From contig WFXK01000079.1 of NCBI GenBank assembly GCA_015490695.1, positions 1 to 5,045 on the forward strand: DNA of 5,045 nucleotides, read 5' to 3'. The translations under genes and the position numbers were made by a program. The notes under the pieces were generated by a model. It saw only the letters and a list, made by a program, of their open reading frames with translations, had not been told where the DNA came from and ran no database searches. This document shows, in pieces, positions 1-5,045 of the stretch. Each line of letters begins with the position of its first letter. Position 1 is the first letter of the stretch. Source of the stretch: Bacteroidota bacterium (lineage in GTDB: Bacteria; Bacteroidota; Bacteroidia; SpSt-205; S141-50).

Positions 1-117
1 GGTAGGCGCAGTGCGATGGCGGCAAAGACGTTGTCTGAAAACGGATTTAAAAAGGTGTACAATTTACAAGGGGGTATTGTTGCGTGGATGCATGCCAACC
101 TCCCAATAGAAAAATGA
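1..117 (+). CDS. Rhodanese-like domain protein, 3' end only (partial)
   Basis: The frame is open from the first base and encodes 38 residues before a TGA at 115-117. It begins GRRSAMAAKTL and continues through NGF, VYNLQGGIVAW and a short polar tail. This is the C-terminal third of a rhodanese domain: the Gly-Arg-Arg-Ser belongs to the active-site loop (usual pattern Cys-x-x-Gly-x-Arg), and the 'V-x-N-L-x-G-G-I-x-x-W' strand-turn-helix is the family's closing signature. The catalytic Cys should lie about three codons upstream, outside the window, so activity cannot be judged. Family members move sulfur from a persulfidated Cys to acceptors such as cyanide, thioredoxin or tRNA-thiolation proteins. 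The stop overlaps the start of the next gene (ATGA, 114-117), implying co-transcription. Whether this is a single-domain protein or the end of a larger fusion is unknown. The fragment is too short for the ordinary ORF length cut-off, but the match to the signature is clear. Confidence 0.9.
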   Translation, partial: GRRSAMAAKTLSENGFKKVYNLQGGIVAWMHANLPIEK

Positions 118-1112
118 AGAAAAAGTTTGTTATTCCTTATAGGGCATTGGCATTAGCACCGATGGAGGACGTTAGCGACCCTCCCTTTAGAGCACTTTGT
201 AAACGCTATGGTGCTGACTTGCTCTATACAGAATTTGTCTCCGTAGAAGGTATCATACGACAAGTGGAAAAATCATTAAAAAAATTAGACATCTTTCAAT
301 ACGAACGCCCTATTGGCATCCAAATCTTTGGTGGCGAACTTTCTTCTATGTTAAAAGCGTTGCCGATTATTGAAAAAGTAGAACCTGATTTTATTGATAT
401 TAACTATGGTTGTCCGGTGAAGAAGATAGTGAAAAAGGGGGCGGGCGCAGCGATTTTAAAAGATATAGATAAAATGTATCGTTTTACAAAAGCCATTGTT
501 CAAAGCACGCAATTGCCTGTTACGGTAAAAACCCGTTTAGGTTGGGATGAAAACAGTATTCGTATTGTAGAAGTAGCATTGCGTTTGCAAGATGCAGGGA
601 TTCAGGCATTAGCTATCCATGGCAGAACCCGAAAACAAATGTATAAAGGACGGGCTAATTGGAACTACATTGCTCAAGTGAAACAACATCCTGATATTGA
701 AATTCCTATCATAGGGAATGGAGATGTAGACAGCCCTCAGAGGGCAAAAGAATGTTTTGAGCGTTACGGTGTAGATGGCATCATGATTGGAAGAGCAGCG
801 ATTGGCGCCCCATGGATTTTCAAAAGAATAAAACACTATTTACAAACAGGCGAAGTGCTTCCAGAACCTTCTATAGAGGAGCGTATTGAAGTTTGTAAAA
901 CCCATCTTTTGCAATCGGTAGAATGGAAAGGGGAACGTACCGCCATCTTTGAAATGCGCCGTCACTACGCTAATTACTTTAAAGGACTCCCAGAAATCAA
1001 AACCTTCCGCATCCAACTGGTAAAAGCTCAAAGCGTAAAAGAAGTCCTTGCTATCTTAGATAACCTCTACGAACACTATCTTCGCCAACAAGCAACCCTT
1101 GCTGCCGTATGA
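114..1112 (+). CDS. dus: tRNA-dihydrouridine synthase (DusB-like flavoenzyme)
   Basis: This 332-residue protein is predicted to reduce uridine to dihydrouridine in the D-loop of tRNAs, using FMN and NADPH in the cytoplasm. Visible motifs (numbered from the start chosen here) are: LAPMEDVSDPPFR near residue 14, the first strand of the TIM barrel and FMN site; IGIQIFGG near 67; DINYGCPVKK around 95-104 with the catalytic Cys at about 100; VKTRLGWD with the FMN-contacting Lys at about 139; AIHGRTR with His at about 169; GNGDV near 201; and GIMIGRAAIGAPW near 222, the phosphate-binding end. A helical domain of about 90 residues follows, as in other Dus enzymes. Length fits the family (E. coli DusB is about 320). 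An ATG at 84 is in frame but lies inside the rhodanese gene and adds ten atypical residues. ATG 114 overlaps the rhodanese stop (ATGA) and is preferred. There is no clear Shine-Dalgarno sequence. The PMEDVSDPPFR wording is typical of Bacteroidota DusB-type enzymes. Which tRNA position it modifies is not decidable from sequence. Confidence 0.95.
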   Translation: MKKKFVIPYRALALAPMEDVSDPPFRALCKRYGADLLYTEFVSVEGIIRQVEKSLKKLDIFQYERPIGIQIFGGELSSMLKALPIIEKVEPDFIDINYGCPVKKIVKKGAGAAILKDIDKMYRFTKAIVQSTQLPVTVKTRLGWDENSIRIVEVALRLQDAGIQALAIHGRTRKQMYKGRANWNYIAQVKQHPDIEIPIIGNGDVDSPQRAKECFERYGVDGIMIGRAAIGAPWIFKRIKHYLQTGEVLPEPSIEERIEVCKTHLLQSVEWKGERTAIFEMRRHYANYFKGLPEIKTFRIQLVKAQSVKEVLAILDNLYEHYLRQQATLAAV

Positions 1113-1438
1113 TTCGCTACGAAGATTTCGCTAAGGTAGAAGTACGAACAGGCACTATTCTTCAATGTGAAGTCCTACAAGGAACTAAAAAACGTTTTTA
1201 TTATTTAACGATTGATTTTGGTCCTTTGGGGATTAAACACTCGTGTGCTCAATTGATGGATAATTACAAAAAAGAGGATTTAATTGGGAAACAGATTTTA
1301 GCAGTTGTTAACATGCCGCCTTTGAAGATTAAGGATGTTTATTCTGAAGTATTGGTTTTAGGGGTTCCTGATGAGCAGGGTGGTTGTGTTTTAATTGTTC
1401 CTGATAAAAAAGTAGAGAACGGTAAAAAATGGTATTGA
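1109..1438 (+). CDS. csaA: CsaA-like tRNA-binding domain protein
   Basis: A complete single-domain protein of 109 residues, the normal CsaA size. CsaA is an OB-fold, EMAP-II/Trbp111-type domain. The family forms homodimers and binds tRNA; in Bacillus subtilis it was also described as a secretion-related chaperone. Family landmarks seen are KVEVRTGTI (about 9-17), LTIDFGPLGIKHSCAQL (about 33-49, the family usually reads KSSAQ), DLIGKQILAVVNMPPLKI (about 57-74), SEVLVLGVPDEQG (about 79-91) and a closing VPDKKVENGKKWY. The region 22-31 (VLQGTKKRFY) departs from the usual 'ARKPAYKL' wording, so it is a somewhat divergent member. Its ATG overlaps the Dus stop (ATGA, 1109-1112) and its end overlaps the next gene by 10 nt, so it is probably translated by coupling within one transcript. 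Lying between a tRNA-modifying enzyme and an exported phosphatase, it fits a tRNA role better by neighbourhood, but that is inference. Confidence 0.92.
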   Translation: MIRYEDFAKVEVRTGTILQCEVLQGTKKRFYYLTIDFGPLGIKHSCAQLMDNYKKEDLIGKQILAVVNMPPLKIKDVYSEVLVLGVPDEQGGCVLIVPDKKVENGKKWY

Positions 1439-2718
1439 TTTTTTTTCTATGGGGTTTTGTTGCGGTAAATGCGCAGCATTTACGTTGTTCGCCTGTTGCA
1501 GGAGTGATGCAAATGCGTTCAGGGCGGATTTGGGTTCAAACAACGGGTGCTGCTGAAGTAAAAATCCGTTATTGGAAACAAAATCATCCCAAACGTTATT
1601 GGGAAACTCCAACTTATTTAACGCAAAGAAAGCATTTATACGCGGCAATTTTGCTTTTAGATAGTCTTGAACCAGGAACTCGTTATGCTTATCAGGTAGT
1701 TGTTGGTGGTCATCTTGAGCCAGATACACCCTTGACTTTTCAAACCCCACCCCATTGGCAATACCGAACCAAAGTGCCAGATTTTTGTTTTGCCGTTGGT
1801 AGTTGTGCGTTCATTAATGATTCTGCTGACGATAGAAAAGGACCACCCTATGGAAGCCACTACGAGATTTTTGACCAGATCGCTAATAAACGTCCTACCT
1901 TTATGCTTTGGTTAGGGGATAATGTTTATTTTCGTCCGCCTGATTGGAGCTCGTACTATGGGATGCTTTATCGTTATACACAAGTGCGGTGTCATCCCGC
2001 ACTGCAACGTTTATGGCAAAGTACTATGCATTTAGCCCTATGGGATGACCACGATTATGGTCCTAATAACAGCAATGGTGCTTTTGTTCATAAATCGGAA
2101 AGTTTAGAGGCATTTCGCCACTTTTGGCCCAATCCTGTCCCTCCTATACCTGATTTGCCAGGCAATATCGGATACTATCAATGGGGCGATGTGCTAATTG
2201 TATGGTTAGATAACCGCTGGTATAGAAAAGAACAACGACAATGCTTCGGAGAAAAGCAAATTCAATGGCTGATAGATGTCTTACGACACAGCAAAGCAAC
2301 TTTTAAAATCATTGCCACAGGAGGACAAATCTTAAATCCGCTGCCTATTTTTGAAACTTATGCTAACTATCCTGAAGAACGGGCTTATTTTTTAGAGCAA
2401 TTAAAACATATAGAAGGGGTTTTTATCCTTTCAGGCGACAGACATTTTACTGAACTTAATTGTCTTCGCCGTCCTGATAGCTATCCGCTTTATGAATTAA
2501 CTGTCTCGCCGTTAACCTCTAAAGCGTACCATCCAACAGAAAAAAATCCTTATAGAGTACCCGGCACATTGGTTTCAACACAGAATTTCGCTTTGTTGTG
2601 TTTCTATGGTCCTTTACAAAATAGGAAAATGAAGATTCAGGTTTTTGACTGGCAGGGAAAACTACATTGGGAAAAAGTGCTGAGTGCCAAGGAATTGCAA
2701 TTATCCACGAAGGACTGA
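1429..2718 (+). CDS. Secreted PhoD-type metallophosphatase / phosphodiesterase
   Basis: The protein has 429 residues. Residues 1 to about 15 form a hydrophobic signal segment ending VNA before QH, a plausible Sec signal with cleavage near 15/16. About 17-108 is a beta-rich region matching the PhoD N-terminal (Fn3-like) domain, for example IWVQTTGAAEVKIRYW and LEPGTRYAYQVVV. About 117-400 is the calcineurin-like metallophosphatase core: FAVGSC (121-126), WLGDNVYF (161-168, metal ligands Asp164 and Asn165), WDDHDYGPNN (205-214, with His208) and LSGDRHFTEL (334-343, with His339). These are the PhoD-type alkaline phosphatase/phosphodiesterase motifs, and all appear intact. The enzyme likely hydrolyses phosphate esters in the periplasm or at the surface; the substrate is unknown. 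Unlike B. subtilis PhoD there is no twin-arginine motif, and the n-region has no positive charge. An in-frame TAA at 1423-1425 rules out an upstream start, so ATG 1429, inside the last codons of the preceding gene, stands. Confidence 0.92.
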   Translation: MVLIFFLWGFVAVNAQHLRCSPVAGVMQMRSGRIWVQTTGAAEVKIRYWKQNHPKRYWETPTYLTQRKHLYAAILLLDSLEPGTRYAYQVVVGGHLEPDTPLTFQTPPHWQYRTKVPDFCFAVGSCAFINDSADDRKGPPYGSHYEIFDQIANKRPTFMLWLGDNVYFRPPDWSSYYGMLYRYTQVRCHPALQRLWQSTMHLALWDDHDYGPNNSNGAFVHKSESLEAFRHFWPNPVPPIPDLPGNIGYYQWGDVLIVWLDNRWYRKEQRQCFGEKQIQWLIDVLRHSKATFKIIATGGQILNPLPIFETYANYPEERAYFLEQLKHIEGVFILSGDRHFTELNCLRRPDSYPLYELTVSPLTSKAYHPTEKNPYRVPGTLVSTQNFALLCFYGPLQNRKMKIQVFDWQGKLHWEKVLSAKELQLSTKD

Positions 2719-2753
2719 TTAAGCGGTTTTTACACAGGGAAAAAACAAATCTT

Positions 2754-2766
2754 ACTGATAATCAGT
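2754..2766. repeat. 13-nt perfect palindrome, possible operator
   Basis: Two 6-nt arms, ACTGAT and ATCAGT, flank a single A in the 115-nt gap between the phosphatase and the lipoprotein gene. A one-base centre is too tight for a hairpin with full arms; at best a 5-bp stem with a TAA loop could form. There is no following U-tract, so a terminator is unlikely. The shape suits a dimeric DNA-binding protein lying about 50 nt upstream of the candidate -7 element, but no protein is implied by the sequence, and chance occurrence in A/T-rich spacer DNA is possible. Confidence 0.3.
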
Positions 2767-2818
2767 GATTTAATGCTTATGTGGAAAAAGAAAAGATAGA
2801 ACTTTAGCACGCATCTTC

Positions 2819-2826
2819 TACTTTTG
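2819..2826 (+). promoter_or_regulatory. Candidate Bacteroidota -7 element (TAnnTTTG) upstream of lipoprotein gene
   Basis: TACTTTTG matches the Bacteroidota primary-sigma -7 consensus TAnnTTTG exactly. It ends only 7 nt before the lipoprotein ATG at 2834, so a transcript started here would have almost no 5' leader. I see no TTG at the expected -33 position (around 2796-2798). The call is therefore weak and rests on one element alone. Confidence 0.3.
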
Positions 2827-2833
2827 AGGCGCT

Positions 2834-3259
2834 ATGAAAAGAGGGTGGCTGGTTGCTATAGCATTAATGATAGCATGCAATAACTTAGAGCAGTTAGACC
2901 AACATAGTACTACGGAGAAAGAAGCGACCATTTTAGATGAGAGCGTCGTTAAGAAAGATTTAGCGATAAAACCCAAATGGAAGCAAGTGATTCTTATTAA
3001 AGGCAAGGGACCCAAGGAAAGTGAAATTTTCCGCATACGAGGAAAAGAATGGAAAATCGCGTGGAAAACTCAAAGCGATGAAACTTCTGATGAGTTCATC
3101 CTTATTTTATACGATAAAAACAATCCAGAAAATACAGAAGTAATAGCAAATACCACAGGTGATAGTGAAGATTTTGTCTATTTAGAAGGGAAAGGAGAGT
3201 ATTACTTGTCTATTAACACGAAACAATCTTACGAAATCACGATTGAAGAGCTGCGATAG
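2834..3259 (+). CDS. Small lipoprotein, function unknown
   Basis: The protein has 141 residues. The start MKRGWLVAIALMIAC is a lipoprotein signal: two basic residues, a hydrophobic stretch, then Cys15 in an imperfect lipobox (MIAC). Lipidation at Cys15 and anchoring in a membrane are expected. Residues 16 to about 45 are a polar linker. From about 48 to the end is a compact domain with alternating beta-strand pattern and recurring aromatic positions: a 'W-K-I-A-W-K-T' strand (about 73-79), FILILYDK (about 88-95), VIANTTGDSEDFVYLEGKGEYYLSIN (about 103-128) and a final YEITIEEL. This resembles small beta-sandwich domains in many unannotated bacterial secreted proteins, where a Trp-x-x-x-Trp strand and a 'G-x-Y-Y-L-x-I' strand recur. 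No catalytic motif is visible. No obvious acidic export signal follows the Cys, so inner-leaflet outer-membrane or periplasmic placement is as likely as surface display. It is separated from the phosphatase gene by 115 nt and followed by the T9SS cargo gene. I do not recognise a named family. Confidence 0.8.
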   Translation: MKRGWLVAIALMIACNNLEQLDQHSTTEKEATILDESVVKKDLAIKPKWKQVILIKGKGPKESEIFRIRGKEWKIAWKTQSDETSDEFILILYDKNNPENTEVIANTTGDSEDFVYLEGKGEYYLSINTKQSYEITIEELR

Positions 3260-3260
3260 C

Positions 3261-3291
3261 TTGCGTGGTATTAAAAAAGTTTCTATCTTTG
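3261..3291 (+). promoter_or_regulatory. Bacteroidota-type promoter (TTG-N20-TATCTTTG) for the T9SS cargo gene
   Basis: TTG at 3261-3263 and TATCTTTG at 3284-3291 are separated by 20 nt. They match the -33 (TTG/TTTG) and -7 (TAnnTTTG) elements of the Bacteroidota primary sigma factor at the expected spacing. The predicted transcription start is at about 3295-3299, giving a leader of roughly 20-24 nt before ATG 3319. The elements sit directly after the lipoprotein stop (3257-3259), so the downstream gene can be transcribed on its own. A purine patch, AAAAGG at 3304-3309, lies 9 nt before the ATG and might serve as a weak ribosome binding site. Confidence 0.6.
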
Positions 3292-3318
3292 TTAACCGAA
3301 ACCAAAAGGTTGGCTGCT

Positions 3319-4989
3319 ATGCGTAGTGTGGTTGTATGGCTTTTGGGAGGGCTGTTACTATATGCCCAAGATTTAGTTTACAACAACGGCGCAGGCGTTT
3401 ATATCACCAATGGTGCTCAAGTCTATGTCTATGGAGGTTGGGTGAACCAAAATAGTGGCGCTTTGTTAGATAACCAAGGCGAGCTTTATTTACGCAATGG
3501 TACAGGAACCTTCCGAGGTAATTTCACAAACCAAAATTTTGCTACTGCACAATTAGGTGCGAATGCTTTGATGACAGTCCAAGGAGACTGGCTCAATGAT
3601 GCAACCTTCACAGCAGCAAACACCAGCCGCGTCGTGTTCGACGGCGTAGACAATCAAATCTTCAATAAAGGTCCCAATGCTAATGACCCTAATGACTATT
3701 TCGGTATTGTAGAAATCAACAACACGGCAACAGGTGACCTTGGTGTAGATGTTCAACCAGGCGTTGTTATGGGAGTGAATAATCAATTGATTTTTACACA
3801 GGGAATTATTAAAACCGCTGCGAATTCTGAGGTGCGAGTGGTGAACTCTGCTGCCAATGCTATTATTGGCCATGAGACGGTAGGTGCTAATATTACGGCG
3901 ACAACACGGAATTATGTTGCGGGCAGATTGCGAAGGGTGGTTACAGACCCCGTAGCAACCGCCTATGATTTTCCTGTTGGGGATTTACCCAGTGGTAAAG
4001 GATACCACCTTTTGCAACTGAGTTTTAGTGCTACCTTAGACCCTTTAGTAGGTGACCCGCATAATATTTTAGCGTCGTTTACCCCCGTTGCTCAAACCCC
4101 TCCAGCAATGAATGACTGTGGCGCCAGCTTCACTAATGCTTTAGACGATGGCTATTGGATCATCACCGGCTACCAAAGCGACTACTTAACCACTGTACCT
4201 TCCTTAAGTGCAGGGAAAACCTATCAACCTTCGCTTTATAACCAACTCTATACCAACGGACCAGGTAATCAATTAACAGTTGCCATTGACCCTGGTACGG
4301 GCTATATTTTAGAGGGAACTCCTTGTACGGGTAGCGGTCCTGCACCACCAGCCACAGCAGTAATCCGAGATGGAATGACCACCACAGCAGGAAACCTCAT
4401 TAGTGTCTTCTCTTCTAATCCCTTCCCTGTAACCTTACTCTCATTAAAAGCAATTCCTCAACAAAATGCCATTGATGTGCAATGGACTACAGCACAAGAA
4501 ATTAACAACCGTGGTTTCTTCTTAGAACGCTCCGAAGATGGAACCACCTTCTCCACACTGGCATGGATAGATGGAAAAGGAACCACCTACACCCCTCAAA
4601 ACTACAACTACTTAGACAAAAACGTAAGACCCTACGTGCTCTATCACTATCGCTTAAAACAAATAGATTATGATGGTAATTCCCAATACTCTAATGTAGT
4701 AACAGCAATGATAACCGATGAAGCACAGCCTATTAGTGTTCAGGTCTATCCTAATCCTACTCCTAATGACTTGTATTTGAAGGTATTTACTCCACAAGCC
4801 ACAACGCTATATGTGCAAGTCTATGATGTAGTTGGTAAACAGCTTTTGAATAAAGCCATTGCTTTAGAACAAGGAGAAAACACTATAACGATTGAGGACT
4901 TTAGTAATTTCGCTTATGGGACGTATTATTTGAAGATTCGGGGTGAAGGTGTTGAGATGCATTTGCAGGTATTGAAGGTAAGAGAGTAG
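3319..4989 (+). CDS. T9SS-secreted surface protein with type A C-terminal sorting domain
   Basis: The protein has 556 residues from the start chosen here. It begins MRSVVVWLLGGLLLYAQ, a compact Sec signal with cleavage near residue 16/17. Residues of about 18-115 are rich in Gly, Asn and beta-strands with loosely repeated turns (NNGAGVYITNG, DNQGELYLRNG, NQNFATAQLG), suggesting a beta-helix or adhesin-like fold. About 116-365 is a further beta-rich region of no recognised family, with only two Cys (about 267 and 336). About 370-460 is an Fn3-like segment (PVTLLSLKA, VQWTTAQEINNRGFFLERS, YHYRLKQIDYDGNSQYSNVV) that commonly precedes sorting domains. About 474-556 is the T9SS type A sorting domain: VYPNPTPNDLYL, VYDVVGKQL, YGTYYLKI and a short basic end. 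The cargo should cross the outer membrane and be released or attached to the surface. A GTG at 3265 is in frame but would put the candidate promoter inside the gene and add a charged leader before the signal, so ATG 3319 is preferred. No enzymatic motif is seen. Confidence 0.92.
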   Translation: MRSVVVWLLGGLLLYAQDLVYNNGAGVYITNGAQVYVYGGWVNQNSGALLDNQGELYLRNGTGTFRGNFTNQNFATAQLGANALMTVQGDWLNDATFTAANTSRVVFDGVDNQIFNKGPNANDPNDYFGIVEINNTATGDLGVDVQPGVVMGVNNQLIFTQGIIKTAANSEVRVVNSAANAIIGHETVGANITATTRNYVAGRLRRVVTDPVATAYDFPVGDLPSGKGYHLLQLSFSATLDPLVGDPHNILASFTPVAQTPPAMNDCGASFTNALDDGYWIITGYQSDYLTTVPSLSAGKTYQPSLYNQLYTNGPGNQLTVAIDPGTGYILEGTPCTGSGPAPPATAVIRDGMTTTAGNLISVFSSNPFPVTLLSLKAIPQQNAIDVQWTTAQEINNRGFFLERSEDGTTFSTLAWIDGKGTTYTPQNYNYLDKNVRPYVLYHYRLKQIDYDGNSQYSNVVTAMITDEAQPISVQVYPNPTPNDLYLKVFTPQATTLYVQVYDVVGKQLLNKAIALEQGENTITIEDFSNFAYGTYYLKIRGEGVEMHLQVLKVRE

Positions 4990-5016
4990 TTTATTTTTTC
5001 CAGAGTGGGTAGGAGC

Positions 5017-5045
5017 GGATGGCGGTGATGCATGCCATCCATGCA
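5017..5045. repeat. Overlapping inverted repeats at the right edge
   Basis: GGATGGC (5017-5023) and GCCATCC (5034-5040) can form a 7-bp stem with a 10-nt loop. TGCATG (5029-5034) and CATGCA (5040-5045) can form a competing 6-bp stem with a 5-nt loop that may continue past the window. Both lie just after the cargo gene stop. No U-tract follows inside the window; the T-rich stretch (4990-4999) comes before the stems, so a standard terminator for the cargo gene cannot be confirmed. The element may be a terminator cut by the edge, or a dispersed intergenic palindrome. Confidence 0.4.

Noticed and set aside
84..113. Upstream in-frame ATG (84) as start of the Dus gene.
   Set aside because: It lies inside the rhodanese frame and adds ten residues unlike Dus N-termini. 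ATG 114 forms the ATGA overlap also used at the next junction.
1391..1860. Reverse-strand open frames opposite csaA and the phosphatase gene.
   Set aside because: They lie antisense to genes with clear family motifs, have no recognisable domains, and are explained as shadows of the + strand coding.
2726..2746. GTTTTT (2726-2731) and AAAAAC (2741-2746) as a possible terminator stem after the phosphatase gene.
   Set aside because: The stem is nearly all A-T with a 9-nt loop and no following U-tract, so it is too weak for an intrinsic terminator.
3553..3873. A 106-codon reverse-strand frame opposite the T9SS cargo gene.
   Set aside because: The composition is unlike a real protein, with no recognisable motif, and it lies wholly antisense to a well-supported gene.
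1..5037. Short words shared by the window start and end in the same order: GGTAGG (1-6, 5008-5013), GATGGCGG (15-22, 5018-5025), GATGCATGCCA (87-97, 5027-5037).
   Set aside because: At the start they lie within rhodanese coding sequence with different spacing. An 11-nt match is expected a few times by chance in a window this size, and the right-end copy has no rhodanese-like reading frame.

Overview
The window looks like chromosomal DNA of a Bacteroidota bacterium. The strongest evidence is the last gene, which ends in a type IX secretion (T9SS) type A C-terminal sorting domain, a system essentially confined to that phylum. Supporting evidence is a TTG-N20-TAnnTTTG promoter of the Bacteroidota type, a near absence of Shine-Dalgarno sequences, moderate-to-low G+C and a lipoprotein of a type common there. 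I cannot name a genus. All recognised genes are on the + strand. I see no rRNA, tRNA, CRISPR array, insertion sequence or phage gene.

Region 1 (1-2718) is a tightly packed run of four genes with overlapping ends. They are the 3' end of a rhodanese-like sulfurtransferase, a tRNA-dihydrouridine synthase (Dus), a CsaA-like tRNA-binding-domain protein, and a secreted PhoD-type metallophosphatase. The first two junctions are ATGA overlaps and the third is a 10-nt overlap, so the four are probably one transcript with translational coupling. Three encode cytoplasmic proteins with a possible tRNA theme. The fourth is exported and has no obvious functional link.

Region 2 (2719-2833) is a 115-nt gap with a 13-nt perfect palindrome and a possible -7 promoter element. 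I found no convincing terminator in it. Region 3 (2834-3259) encodes a small lipoprotein of unknown function with a probable beta-sandwich domain. Region 4 (3260-4989) holds a good candidate promoter followed by a large secreted T9SS cargo protein. That protein has an N-terminal beta-rich, possibly adhesin-like region, an Fn3-like domain and the sorting domain. The promoter and signal peptide together place its start at ATG 3319 rather than the upstream GTG 3265. Region 5 (4990-5045) is non-coding as far as visible and contains two mutually exclusive inverted repeats running into the window edge.

No clearly novel system is visible; most of the window is ordinary core and surface-protein genes. 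The points most worth a second look are the conserved-looking tRNA-themed gene run, the start-site correction, the uncharacterised lipoprotein next to the T9SS cargo, the palindromes, and the sharp swings in G/C strand asymmetry within and between adjacent genes.
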